Below are positions 39,431 to 49,860 of a stretch of DNA of 64,000 nucleotides, piece by piece. The DNA is from Physella acuta (Eukaryota; Mollusca; Gastropoda; Physidae): positions 359,501 through 423,500 of the forward strand of contig NW_026731895.1 of NCBI RefSeq assembly GCF_028476545.1, written 5' to 3'. Numbering within the stretch: position 1 is the stretch's first letter; each line of letters begins with the position of its first letter. Made by a program: the position numbers and the translations under genes. The notes under the pieces were generated by a model, which saw only the letters and a list, made by a program, of their open reading frames with translations, searched no databases and was not told the DNA's origin.

Positions 39431-40165
39431 AGACTCACATACACAGAGGATAAACCGACCCGACCCCCAGGGGATGGTTTATGTAGCAACAAGAATAGCC
39501 TCCAATGTCCCACTCTAACGATCCCGCTAATCCCGCGACCAACGATACGAAACAGATTAAAAGATTTCTCTCATATCTGGGCGGCTCATCACCATTGGAC
39601 AATGTCAGAAATCTCGATCAGGAGTGTACCACGTGACAATTTTGAAACCGGTTTTGACTGGTCAATCGTCCTTGATCCCTAGACTAGAACACGTCGCTAA
39701 CAAGCAGCAGTATTTATAGATTTGCTACAACATCTTGTCTTCATTCAACATTCAACATACCAAGTTGTTTATCTACAATCTGATGTCGCGAAAATAAAAC
39801 GAGATAACTTGATAGGTTATTTGCTAGTTTCATTGCGGTAAAACAAACTGACCATTGCCCCTTGAAGGTCAGCATGGCTCAATAGCTCCATGGAATGTGC
39901 AAGTTTCACTGTGTGCATGCATCGATTGACCTCACCCTTTGCACCATATGTTATGGTCTCTCAAAGTTTCACTCTTTTGAAAACAGTAGATCGTATGTAG
40001 TTTGAAATTTGACTCTTCATTCATGCGATTTTTAAGTTGCAAACATTCAAACACGAATTATCCTGAAGCTCCTGCAAACGGGTACTCTGTATTTGAAAGT
40101 AAAACCACAAACAGGTGGAAAAAAAACATGAAAATTTGAAAGTTAAACCAGACAAATGTGAAAAA
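39431..40165. other. 3' flank, no gene recognised
   Basis: Unique sequence. No feature was supported. Confidence 0.5.
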
Positions 40166-40166
40166 A

Positions 40167-40548
40167 AAGTGAAAGTTAAACCACATACAGTTACAGAAAA
40201 TGTGAAAGTTAAACCACATATAGTTACAGAAAATGTGAAAGTTAAACCACATATAGTTACAGAAAATGTGAAAGTTAAACCACATATAGTTACAGAAAAT
40301 GTGAAAGTTAAACCACATATAGTTACAGAAAATGTGAAAGTTAAACCACATATAGTTACAGAAAATGTGAAAGTTAAACCACATATAGTTACAGAAAATG
40401 TGAAAGTTAAACCACATACAGTTACAGAAAATGTGAAAGTTAAACCACATACAGTTACAGAAAATGTGAAAGTTAAACCACATACAGTTACAGAAAATGT
40501 GAAAGTTAAACCACATACAGTTACAGAAAATGTGAAAGTTAAACCATT
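40167..40548. repeat. 33-bp minisatellite, about 11.5 copies
   Basis: The unit is GTGAAAGTTAAACCACATAT plus AGTTACAGAAAAT, with a CATACAG variant in the outer copies. The 33-bp period keeps both strands open (11-residue NVKVKPHIVTE on +, MWFNFHIFCNY on -). No initiation context, signal peptide or unique domain was found, so it is treated as a repeat rather than a gene. Confidence 0.9.
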
Positions 40549-40649
40549 AAGACCTGGTGCTGAACATTGGTGGTCGAGCGTTAGCCTTGTTCTCTATCAA
40601 TTCTAGAGCCACGTTTAAAAACTTTGTTTTTTTTTACATTCAACACACT

Positions 40650-40925
40650 TCAGTGCCTTTACCTAGTACCCAACCGTCCTGTGTTAAATATAATTACACA
40701 CAACATGACCTTTTACTAAGTACACAACCGTCCTGTGTTAAATATAATTACACACAACATGACCTTTTACCTAGTACCTAACCGTCCTGTGTTAAATATA
40801 ATTACACACTTCAGTGCATTTACCAAGTACCTAACCGTCCTGTGTTAAATATAATTACACACTTCAGTGCCTTTACTAAGTACCCAACCGTCCTGTGTTA
40901 AATATATCATTACACATTACATGAG
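40650..40925. repeat. about 54-bp repeat, five copies
   Basis: CCGTCCTGTGTTAAATATAA recurs about every 54 bp, alternating with ACAACATGACCTTTTAC or ACTTCAGTGCCTTTAC blocks. Confidence 0.85.
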
Positions 40926-41025
40926 CAGCTTTGTTAAGAGGTTTCTGGTGCAAGAATCTAAAGATGGAATCAAATGGAAGTAATAATATGTAGTTTACAA
41001 TGGCATCAGTTTGCGGCGTGCAGTG

Positions 41026-41057
<32 letters not shown>

Positions 41058-42002
41058 CGTGTGTGGTTAATGTGTGGGATTGACATGCGTAGTTTTTAAT
41101 GTTTGGTTGATATGAGTGGTTGATATGTGAGCTGACGTGTTTGGTTGATATGTGTGGTTGATGTTGTATGATATGATAGTAAAGTGTGGTTAATACATTT
41201 CTCTGAAATGTCCTATGAACAGATGTACTCATATTTTTAGTGTTATTTTGTGTTTATTTCCTCGTGTAAACGAAGTGATTCATTGACGATTGTAACATTT
41301 TGATTTGTTTAATTTAAACCAAAGCAATTACCTGTATCCTGAGACTTTAATACCATAATTTCGCCCAAGTGCCTTCTTGTAATTTAGATACGATTATTTT
41401 TAATTGTGTTTAAATAATAGAAATTGTAAAAAAAATATTAATAGCTCAGAAACCGCATAATGTTGACATATTATGGATGTATTTTATTACCGTAGCAGTG
41501 AGTTTGTATAACCAACGGGTTTCATTCTCTTAACGATTGTGTACATTTTGTTTCTATCGTTTTTTAAAAAAAAAATGTATTTGGTTCTGCTCATGAAACT
41601 ACCATTTTCCCACGCCTTATTCTACCCTTACTTGTGTTTGTTTGCATGAGTGCTGGTCAAATATTTGCCTTCAATTTCTCATACTTGCGTCATGGTGTGT
41701 GACATCTTTACATACACACGCCTGGATGTATTGTATGTGTTATTTTTATGTTACATTTGTTTTCGGTTATGTTTTAACTTGATTGGAATCTGTGCCTTAT
41801 TGTTGTATTTTTATGGTACTGTTACCTTATCTGTTACGTCACGTATTACTGTTTGGGCTGTATTGCATTACTGATAGGTAGTGTTATGCACTGCTATATT
41901 TCTGTTAAATTTTGTGTTAAATTATGTGTTACTGTTGCATTACTTTCTAAAGTGTGTGCTACATCTTTACATACACATGTTTACAGCCCACGTTGTTTTT
42001 AG
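40926..42002. other. intergenic sequence, no gene recognised
   Basis: A (GT)n run is at 41027-41055, followed by loose GTGGTTGATATG repeats to about 41165. The remainder is AT-rich and featureless. Confidence 0.45.
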
Positions 42003-42311
42003 CCTTTAGGGCTCGTCCATAAATGACGTCACACTTTAAAAAAAAGATTCTCCCTGCTTACCCGTCGTCACAAAAAAAAATCAAACCTCATAAAATGACA
42101 TCATGCTTCAATTTGATTTTTATTTAACCCAAAATATCTTTCAAAATGACTCTTTGGATGCAACGTCAATCATAGTTGATTTAATTTAAAAGTACGTAAC
42201 AATTTCTGAACCCCATCCCCTCCATCGATATTCTACCTCACAAAATTCTGCCACCCCCCCCCCCTTCCTCTCCTCCCTAAAAGTATGACGTCATTATGAC
42301 GACCCCTTCAA
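42003..42311 (+). mobile_element. unclassified CGTCAC-rich interspersed repeat
   Basis: Begins near GGGCTCGTCCATAAATGACG, a terminus-like string, and ends in poly-C, TATGACGTCATTATGACGACC. It is similar in word order to 7507-7606, so it is repeated in this window. Two of the 13 TGACGTCA palindromes are within it (42024, 42286). No inverted end or target duplication was found. Confidence 0.4.
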
Positions 42312-43045
42312 TTGGCCAGTTGTGCCCTACCCACACTGCTGCTGTAACACACCACTGAATGAAGCTACTAACCCACCAATCAGCTGCCTTCTACCTTCCC
42401 GTGACCGCCATGTTGGTCAGTCGTGTGGTCACCAGCTCAACCAAATTTATTCTAATCCAGCTTTCTTCTGTACAGGTCAACTTTACCGAACTTCTTCTAA
42501 TAAACATTGATGAAAATATTAAACTCGTTGCTTCAGTTTTATTTTTATTTAAAATAATATTTGCTTTTTAGTTGTACGTTCAGACAGATTTCGTCATAAA
42601 AACAGTGTTTGAGGAGTCATTTTTTTGGACTACCAACACGTACAGTTGTAAAACATTCTATAGAAACTCAAACACAAACACATTTTAAGTTGTAATCATA
42701 AAACCCCTCCCCCAACCCACACCGAAGCCACACATAAACCCACCAATACCTCCGTATACCACCTTTTGAATCATACCATAGCCAACACCACACAGAACAC
42801 CACCATTACCAGCTCACGCCACCTTTTAAAACACAAACAAAACCACTCCCACGGGAGGCCCACCAATACCTACACTAAACTAACCCCAAAATATACGACC
42901 CTTTGATCCACACCAAATACATACATTCAACCCTCTTCAATTCATGCACACACCCCACACTCTACACCAATATTTTACGAACTTAACACAAAAAACAACA
43001 ACCCAGTTAACTTTTAACTATAGCCAGACTTGCCTAGAATATAAT
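42312..43045. other. intergenic sequence with degenerate repeat
   Basis: CACCAATCAGC (near 42373, NF-Y type) and GACCGCCATGTTGG (near 42403) lie close together. Positions 42700-42935 contain three diverged units of about 65-70 bp sharing CACCAATACC and CACCTTTTGAA-like words. Confidence 0.4.
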
Positions 43046-43047
43046 TT

Positions 43048-43535
43048 CACCAGTCTTGCCGACACATTGCCTACAGCCAGCCCTGCAGACACATTGCCTA
43101 CAGCCAGCCTTTCCAACACATTGCCTACATCCAGCCTTGCCTACACATTGCCTACAGTCAGCCCTGCCTACACATTGCCTACAGCCAGCCTTGCCTACAC
43201 AATGCCTACAGCCAGCCCTGCCTACACTTTGCCTACAGCCAGACCTGCCTACACATTTCCTACAGCCAGCCTTGCCTACACATTGCCTACATCCAGCCCT
43301 GCCTACACATTGCCTACAGCCAGCCTTGCCTACACATTGCCTACATCCAGCCCTGCCTACACATTGCCTACAGCCAGCCTTGCCTACACATTGCCGAAGC
43401 CAGCCTTGCCTACACATTGCCTACATCCAGCCCTGCCTACACATTGCCTACAGCCAGCCTTGCCTACACATTGCCGAAGCCAGCCTTGCCTACACATTGC
43501 CTACAGCCAGCCCTGCCTACACTTTGCCTAAAGCA
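43048..43535. repeat. 27-bp minisatellite, about 18 copies
   Basis: The unit is CCTACAGCCAGCCTTGCCTA plus CACATTG, with alternating CAGCC/CATCC and CCTTG/CCCTG variants. Two copies are shortened at GCCGAAGCC. The 27-bp period keeps several frames open on both strands (LPTASLAYT-type peptides). Coding is not supported. Confidence 0.9.
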
Positions 43536-44330
43536 ACCCCCTAAGTTTGTCCCCACCCAACACAAACTGGGAGCATGACAAACTATCACACTGTATCAGC
43601 CAAGTTTTCCACACTCAATCTATCTAGCCGCCATCTTGAGTGAGTTTCACCAATCAACAACGATTTATCACCCAGGAGGCCTCACATTCTACCCCCATCT
43701 CCCCCTACCAACCACACCCCACCCACACAAACACCTCAAGAAAAATAAGCGGAGTAACTGGAAATCAGAATATTATAATTGTTCTCTCCCCTTTTTTAAA
43801 GTTAGTTCCCCGGCAACTGGTTATATTTTATGAAATTTGAGAACGTACAGAGTTTTTTTTTTTAAAGAATGAAATAGTGCATGCTGGGAGAAAGATGGCG
43901 GGATTAGCAGACACCTGGGGAACACAGATAACCCAAATTGTTCAGACTGGAAATGTTCAAGAATTATGAATGGTCGGTGTTGAAGTGTACGGGATTTAGG
44001 AATGCTAAAAAGCTGATTGGGTAAAATTGGAGTCTCTGTGAACTTGAGACTGAGAGGTTTGTGAATGTTTGACCATGGGTGGTGTGAGGTGTGTGAGTGT
44101 AGCTGTGGATTGTGTTAGACGTGTATATATGTAAAATAAGGCAGGAAAAAAGGTAATAGAATCGTCGGAAGCATGTCTGAGTAGAGAAGGTAGAGTTTAG
44201 CAATAGCTGAATAGTCACTGGAGAAAAAAGTTTACCTCATAGCAAGTTTTAAAAAATACTCTAAATCTACCTATCATAAATATCACCTAACTCTACCTGT
44301 TATAAAATATCACCTAGCCTAGAACCTAAG
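43536..44330. other. intergenic sequence, no gene recognised
   Basis: Contains the YY1/CCAAT patch listed separately. Otherwise nothing was supported. Confidence 0.4.
43627..43902. promoter_or_regulatory. opposed YY1 sites with a CCAAT box
   Basis: GCCGCCATCTTG (43627-43638, YY1 on the minus strand) and AAGATGGCGGG (43892-43902, YY1 on the plus strand) face apart across 250 bp. A CCAATCA box is at 43650. A GTGCATGCTGGGAG word precedes the second site. The arrangement is reminiscent of a bidirectional TATA-less promoter, yet no gene was recognised on either side. Confidence 0.25.
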
Positions 44331-44334
44331 TGTC

Positions 44335-44972
44335 ATAATATATCACTTAGGTGGTACATCATTTGGTGGCTGATGTAAGCTGAGTAGCAACACCAACAAC
44401 CACTTACATACATGGATGGTGTGAATGTAAGGAGGTGGTACATCATTTGGTGGCTGCTGTAAGATGAGGAACTACACCAACAACCACTTACATACATGTA
44501 TGGTGTGAATGTAAGGAGGTGGTACATCATTTGGTAGCTGATGTAAGCTGAGGAACTACACCAACAACCACTTACATACATGGATGGTGTGAATGTAAGG
44601 AGGTGGTACATCATTTGGTGGCTGATGTAAGATGAGGAACTACACCAACAACCACTTACATACATGGATGGTGTGAATGTAAGGAGGTGGTACATCATAT
44701 GGTGGACGGTGTAAGCTGAGGATCTACACCAACAACCACTTACATACATGGATGGTGTGAATGTAAGGAGGTGGTACATCATATGGTGGATGGTGTAAGC
44801 TGAGGAACTACACCAACAACCACTTACATACATGGATGGTGTGAATGTAAGGAGGTGGTACATCATTTGGTGGCTGATGTAAGTTGAGGAACTACACCAA
44901 CAACCACTTACATACATGGATGGTGTGAATGTAAGGAGGTGGTACATCATTTGGTGGCTGATGTAAGGTGAG
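44335..44972. repeat. 84-bp minisatellite, about 7.5 copies
   Basis: The unit contains AGGAGGTGGTACATCATTTG, GTGGCTGATGTAAGCTGAGG and ACCACTTACATACATGGATG. The period is divisible by three, so the minus strand has a 205-codon frame with a 28-residue repeat (MMYHLLTFTPSMYVSGCWCS plus eight). Substitutions fall at all codon positions and no initiation context was evident. Confidence 0.92.
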
Positions 44973-45104
44973 AAATTACAACAACATGTTATTCTGGATA
45001 AGGAAGCAAGAAAGAGAAGTCTTTCTGCCGTGGCGACCGGTTCATTCTCTTATCAAAGGCTCTTCCCCAAACACAATGGACAACATCACAGTTTTTGCGC
45101 GCGC

Positions 45105-45124
45105 GCTCTCTCACACACACACAA

Positions 45125-45157
<33 letters not shown>

Positions 45158-45212
45158 CATAAACACACTCACACACACACACAAATACACTCACACACAC
45201 ACACGCACACTT
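45105..45212. repeat. (CA)n microsatellite
   Basis: CACACA runs with AAACAC, TAAACAC and ACTCAC interruptions. Confidence 0.95.
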
Positions 45213-45544
45213 TGTTGTCTTGTTACAGACACACGTGACGTCATGACACGTTTGTGTCATTACGACATCCTGTACAGCGGACAATTAGGAATTGAGAGGG
45301 GGGGGGAGGGAAAACCGTTTCTAGATGTATGTGGACTGCGTGTCTGTGGTAGGTGGGGTCCCGATCCATGAAAACGTCCACTCGATCTATTTTTAACATG
45401 GAAAATATATAGACCTATGCAAATTTAAATGGATGACCCCTCACAGAATTGGTGCTTGTCAACACAACCGTGTGTGGGGCACCAAGCCTAGCCCATGTTC
45501 CACGTTAGGACCCTCATTTATACATTCACTCTCATCAACAAGAC

Positions 45545-45670
45545 GTCATCACATCTTCTGACCATCACGACTGACCATCATGACTGACCATCATGACTGA
45601 CCATCTCGTTGACCCGAGATCTCGTGTCCAGTCAGATCTCGTTGACCCGAGATCTTGGCGAGATCACACC
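45545..45670. repeat. short GACCATCATGACT and GATCTCGTTGACCC repeats
   Basis: GACCATCATGACT occurs three times (one decayed). AGATCTCGTTGACCCGAGAT occurs twice and is itself nearly palindromic (ATCTCG...CGAGAT). Confidence 0.75.
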
Positions 45671-45717
45671 TGTCCTGACGTCTCACAGGTACAAGATAGG
45701 ATAGGTGGAGCCTAGAA

Positions 45718-45885
45718 GGGGGGGGGGGGGGGGCTTGCTTTCATCTGGCTGTAGGTGCACTTTTTTTACCAGTTCGATGAAATCTTTTTTGATAACACGT
45801 CCACAATGGTCGACCCAGTGCGCAACACAGGGCATGGGGCGAAGGGGGTGGGTGCGCCCGTAGAGCCTAAGGCATCCCATTATCT
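45718..45885 (-). mobile_element. possible Penelope-like element fragment
   Basis: The minus strand reads VDHCGRVIKKDFIELVKKVH followed by LQPDESK before meeting G16 (45718-45733, poly-C on this strand). The spacing and residues resemble the stretch just before the FDVxSLF motif of Penelope-like reverse transcriptases, which usually has KxxxFIxxVKxxxLxPDE. The diagnostic FDVxSLF itself is absent. A short host exon or chance frame cannot be excluded. Confidence 0.3.
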
Positions 45886-46849
45886 TCTATTTTTTTTGAG
45901 CGCATAAGCAATAGAATGCTTGTGTTCGGCGGCAAGCGAAAGAAGACTACATTCTTGTGTTTATGAATATAGTTGCAAAAAACGTCAATAGTAAGAGATG
46001 ATTTTTACTTTTTAAATTTATGTTGTATATCCATTGTACACGTGAGAATAAAAATAAACTTTACGATTAGCAATAGACCACTACCATTACTACATACTTT
46101 CGTTTATAATCCGAAAGTTCTTACAGTTTTCTAAAAAACTATTTTTGAAAATATTTTAACTTTCGGCTGTCTAAACCATGGCACTCTGTTAGATGTTAAG
46201 CAAATCGGATGAGAAATAAAACTATGTGAAGATTTGCAACCAGGATCTACGTGATATTATTTGCTAAACAACAACTGTTTTTGAAAATAAAATAGAGTCA
46301 ATAAATATAAATTCTTCCGTTGAATCAAAGAAATCCCGATAAATCCCAAAGAACACACGATCTCTGATAAATTACGAGAAAATCCAGAAATATTTATTCG
46401 TAATAAAGGGGAGACAATAAGATCAAGAAAAAAAATTTGATTGTGGTAAACTGGGTGGTTTAGGGGGTGTTAACTCCACGAGGACAAAAAGATTTCACAC
46501 TCGCGGAGGTTCTAAAAAATTTATCTTTGATCTACTTGAGCCGGGGTAAAAAAAAAAGATAAGTTCCGCGTTGATGTTACTCGGTTAGATTTATACTGGT
46601 TAGATGGCGGGGTCCTTGAGAACAGTAATGGCGTGAAATTATTGCCCTTTGTTTTTTAGGGGAGGTAACTACAGAAGTAATTCTTTGAGATGGCTATACA
46701 AATGTTATGAAAGGGTTTTGGAGCTGAATGTGTAAATGTTATGGGATGAGCTCATCACATTTGTTAACGACACCAAATTAACGGGGTTGAAACACACACG
46801 TTTTAGCAATAAAAATAGCAATGAGGTTATGGTTGAATAGAGTCAAATA
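45886..46849. other. intergenic AT-rich sequence
   Basis: No feature was supported. Confidence 0.5.
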
Positions 46850-47030
46850 TTTGTCTCCCTTGACCTGCCTAAGTCACCAGGTCAAATTATTACCTCATGA
46901 TACTCACTAGGTCAAATATGCAGCTCCCCCTGCATATTATAGTCACCGTGTCAAAGAATTACCCTCCCTACTAATACTATGGTGACTAGTTACCACTAAG
47001 TCAAATAGTTAGCTCCTCTATCATATTTAG
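46850..47030. repeat. degenerate AGTCACCAGGTCAAAT repeat
   Basis: Diverged units of about 50-60 bp share CACCAGGTCAAATTATTACC, CACTAGGTCAAATATGCAGC and CACTAAGTCAAATAGTTAGC. It abuts the next array. Confidence 0.55.
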
Positions 47031-47036
47031 TTATGT

Positions 47037-47868
47037 TGTCAGTTTGTCCTTGTGTTTCTGATGCTGTTGATGTTGTGGTCAGTTTGTCCATGTGTTTCTG
47101 ATGCTGTTGATGTTGTGGTCAGTTTGTCCTTGTGTTTCTGATGCTGTTGGTGTTGTGGTCAGTTTGTCCTTGTGTTTCTGATGCTGTTGGTGTTGTGGTC
47201 AGTTTGTCCTTGTGTTTCTGATGCTGTTGGTGTTGTGGTCAGTTTGTCCTTGTGTTTCTGATGCTGTTGGTGTTGTGGTCAGTTTGTCCTTGTGTTTCTC
47301 ATGCTGTTTATGTTGTGGTCAGTTTGTCCTTGTGTTTCTGATGCTGTTGGTGTTGTGGTCAGTTTGTCCTTGTGTTTCTGATATTGTTGATGTTGTGGTC
47401 AGTTTGTCCTTGTGTTTCTGATGCTGTTGATGTTGTGGTCAGTTTGTCCTTGTGTTTCTGATGCTGTTGGTGTTGTGGTCAGTTTGTCCTTGTGTTTCTG
47501 ATGCTGTTGGTGTTGTGGTCAGTTTGTCCTTGTGTTTCTGATGCTGTTGGTGTTGTGGTCAGTTTGTCCTTGTGTTTCTGATGCTGTTGATGTTGTGGTC
47601 AGTTTGTCCTTGTGTTTCTGATGCTGTTGGTGTTGTGGTCAGTTTGTCCTTGTGTTTCTGATGCTGTTGGTGTTGTGGTCAGTTTGTCCTTGTGTTTCTG
47701 ATGCTGTTGGTGTTGTGGTCAGTTTGTCCTTGTGTTTCTGATGCTGTTGATGTTGTGGTCAGTTTGTCCTTGTGTTTCTGATGCTGTTGATGTTGTGGTC
47801 AGTTTGTCCTTGTGTTTCTGATGCTGTTGATGTTGTGGTCAGTTTGTCCTTGTATGTCCTGATGATGT
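47037..47868. repeat. 40-bp minisatellite, about 21 copies
   Basis: The unit is AGTTTGTCCTTGTGTTTCTG followed by ATGCTGTTGGTGTTGTGGTC, exact over most copies with a G/A variant at GTTGG/GTTGA. Homogeneity is very high, pointing to recent expansion or gene conversion. Confidence 0.97.
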
Positions 47869-47977
47869 TGGTGTTGTGGCCATGACAGCTCGAGGCAGCA
47901 CAAAATAATAATCTCAAAGTTTAGTGTTAACATTTATGTTTCCATGTTAACTAATAGTGAAAAACTAATTAAAAACA

Positions 47978-47981
47978 TAAT

Positions 47982-48069
<88 letters not shown>
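47978..48069. repeat. (CA)n(TA)n microsatellite
   Basis: About 20 bp of CA followed by about 70 bp of TA. Confidence 0.97.
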
Positions 48070-48074
<5 letters not shown>

Positions 48075-49025
48075 AAGTAAATTTTATAACCTATTTCACA
48101 ATCCATCTTTAGAAACTAGACGTTGTTGAGTGCTATTCGGTATTCGTTTTACTATCAAAGATAAATAATCTATTATGGATATAGTTACAAATATTTTCAT
48201 CGCAGACTTAATGCTGTCCTTCCGAATATAAGAACTGTCTTGGCAGTAATACAATTGGACAGTCTTGATCTAGTAGATGACGCGATACTCATTTTGTAAC
48301 ACTAGCCGAGGGGTAAGGATTTTAATCTCGTCAAAACATCCAAACAGATTAAGTTGTATTTAATATCCTGGAATTGTTCCCCAACCCCCACAGCGGGCAC
48401 ACAGCGAGCTGGCTACGCACCGTGCTAGCTAGGTTAAACAGCGGGAATTCCCAGTATCTCGGCGCACGATGTGGAGAAGAAAAAATAGCTCATCTTCCTT
48501 GGCGCTAATGTGGACCACACGCGAGGTAATCCAGGCTTAATCCAATCAGGCCGATCAGCCCAATCAAGTTGTGACAGTTCTAGAAGAGCCTGCGTCAAGA
48601 TAGTGGAAGCGTTTTATGGGGAGGAATTGTTTTTTTTTTTTTTTTGCAGGAAGAAACAGTTCCCAGATGAATTTTCAAAAAGGCAGTTTCTGGCGTAGTT
48701 AATAAAGTAATTCTAGCGTATATTTATTCTAGGACATTCTGTTTTAACTTAGTTTTACTTTTACATTTGAAAAGGTTTCTAACGTCTTTACATTAAAATA
48801 AATTGTTTCTTTCGAAGGTTTCCGCTGAAAATGCTGTTTCTAACCTAGATTTAGGCAAGAATAATCTATATCTGAGAAGTACATTGATTTACTGATGTAG
48901 TCCATTGAGCGACGGTCGCTGGTCAGGAAAAATTGATGATACGTTGTAACCTTCAATGTTGGTATGGGATAATACAGTGCCGTGGTTTTAATGATGGTAT
49001 GCTTTAGCACCATGGAAGGTGGTAA
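48070..49025. other. intergenic sequence, no gene recognised
   Basis: A TAGCCGAGGGGTAAGG (near 48303) resembles a box A but no box B was found. A run of T at 48630-48645 precedes a pyrimidine-AG string. Nothing else was supported. Confidence 0.4.
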
Positions 49026-49033
49026 ATGTAGGG

Positions 49034-49259
49034 CAGAGGCGTAGCGAGGGGGGGGCGGGGGGTGCGGACCGCACCGGGTGACACCATTTAGGGGGTGACA
49101 CCAAGGCAAAAAATAGCAAAATATATAGAGAAAAACTTGAGGGGGGGGGGCAAATCGAAAGTTTGAGGGGGGGGGGGGGTGCAAATCGAAAACTTGAGGG
49201 GAGGGGGGTGACAACATTAAGTGCCGCACCGGGTGACACCCGACCTCGCTACGCCACTG
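49034..49259. mobile_element. hAT-type MITE with poly-G tracts (226 bp)
   Basis: The termini are CAGAGGCGTAGCGAGG and the complement of CAGTGGCGTAGCGAGG (one mismatch), flanked by the perfect 8-bp duplication ATGTAGGG (49026-49033, 49260-49267). Inside, GGTGCAAATCGAAAACTTGA-like units are separated by long G runs. It is closely related to the element at 61751-62027. There is no transposase; the family is non-autonomous. Confidence 0.92.
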
Positions 49260-49394
49260 ATGTAGGGGATTATTGGTTGTAAGTGGTTACGGCAACCTTG
49301 TAGTTAATGGTGGTAGATTATTAATTGTGGTATTGGGTAAAATGTGAATATGGTGATTGGTGGTATGGTGTAAATGTTGGTATTGGATAAATAG

Positions 49395-49665
49395 CATACC
49401 TTGCATATCTGAAGCTACTTGCTAACACGGACCTTGGATATCTGATGCTATTTGCTATTGAGGACCATGGATATCTGAAGCTAATTGCTACCATGGATCA
49501 AGGATATCTGTAGCTACTTGCTACTGAGGAGCAAGGATAACTGTAGCTACTTGCTACAGTGGACCAAGGATATCTGAAGCTACTTGCTACTGAGGAGCAA
49601 GGATAACTGTAGCTACTTGCTACCATGGACCAAGGATAATTGTATCTACTTGCTACGGTAGCCCG
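49395..49665. repeat. GGATATCTGAAGCTACTTGC minisatellite
   Basis: About nine units of roughly 31 bp alternate ATGGACCAAGGATATCTGAA and GAGGAGCAAGGATAACTGTA forms, so the higher-order unit is about 62 bp. Confidence 0.8.
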
Positions 49666-49769
49666 TGAATGGAGAGCCTTGCACCCCATGACCTCACACC
49701 ATCGTCGTATTGTCGGCGAGGTTTGTCCTCTTCCGGCCCTAGGGTGAAAAATGACATGGGCAGATAACT

Positions 49770-49860
49770 CCGGATAGCCCAGAGGTCAGAGCGTGTTCGC
49801 CTGAGTCTGGAATTAGAGAATGATGAATGGCCGTGGAATCCTGCAGGTATTAACGGCTGA
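49770..49860 (+). mobile_element. possible tRNA-derived SINE head
   Basis: TAGCCCAGAGGTCAGAGCG (from about 49774) fits the box A consensus well, and GTGTTCGCCTGAGTCTGG follows as in tRNA-like SINE heads. The expected box B is only weakly represented by CCGTGGAATCC (near 49830). The rest of the element was not delimited. Confidence 0.33.

Noticed and set aside
40115-40606. 163-codon Lys/Val-rich frame
   Set aside because: A 33-bp minisatellite; the opposite strand is equally open.
44333-44950. 205-codon minus-strand frame
   Set aside because: It is the 84-bp minisatellite read in one of its open frames.
45718-45885. Host exon reading VDHCGRVIKKDFIELVKKVH
   Set aside because: A host exon could not be matched to any family; a Penelope-like fragment fits slightly better, so it is listed only as a weak mobile-element call.
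48300-48345. tRNA-like TAGCCGAGGGGTAAGG
   Set aside because: An isolated box-A-like word with no box B.
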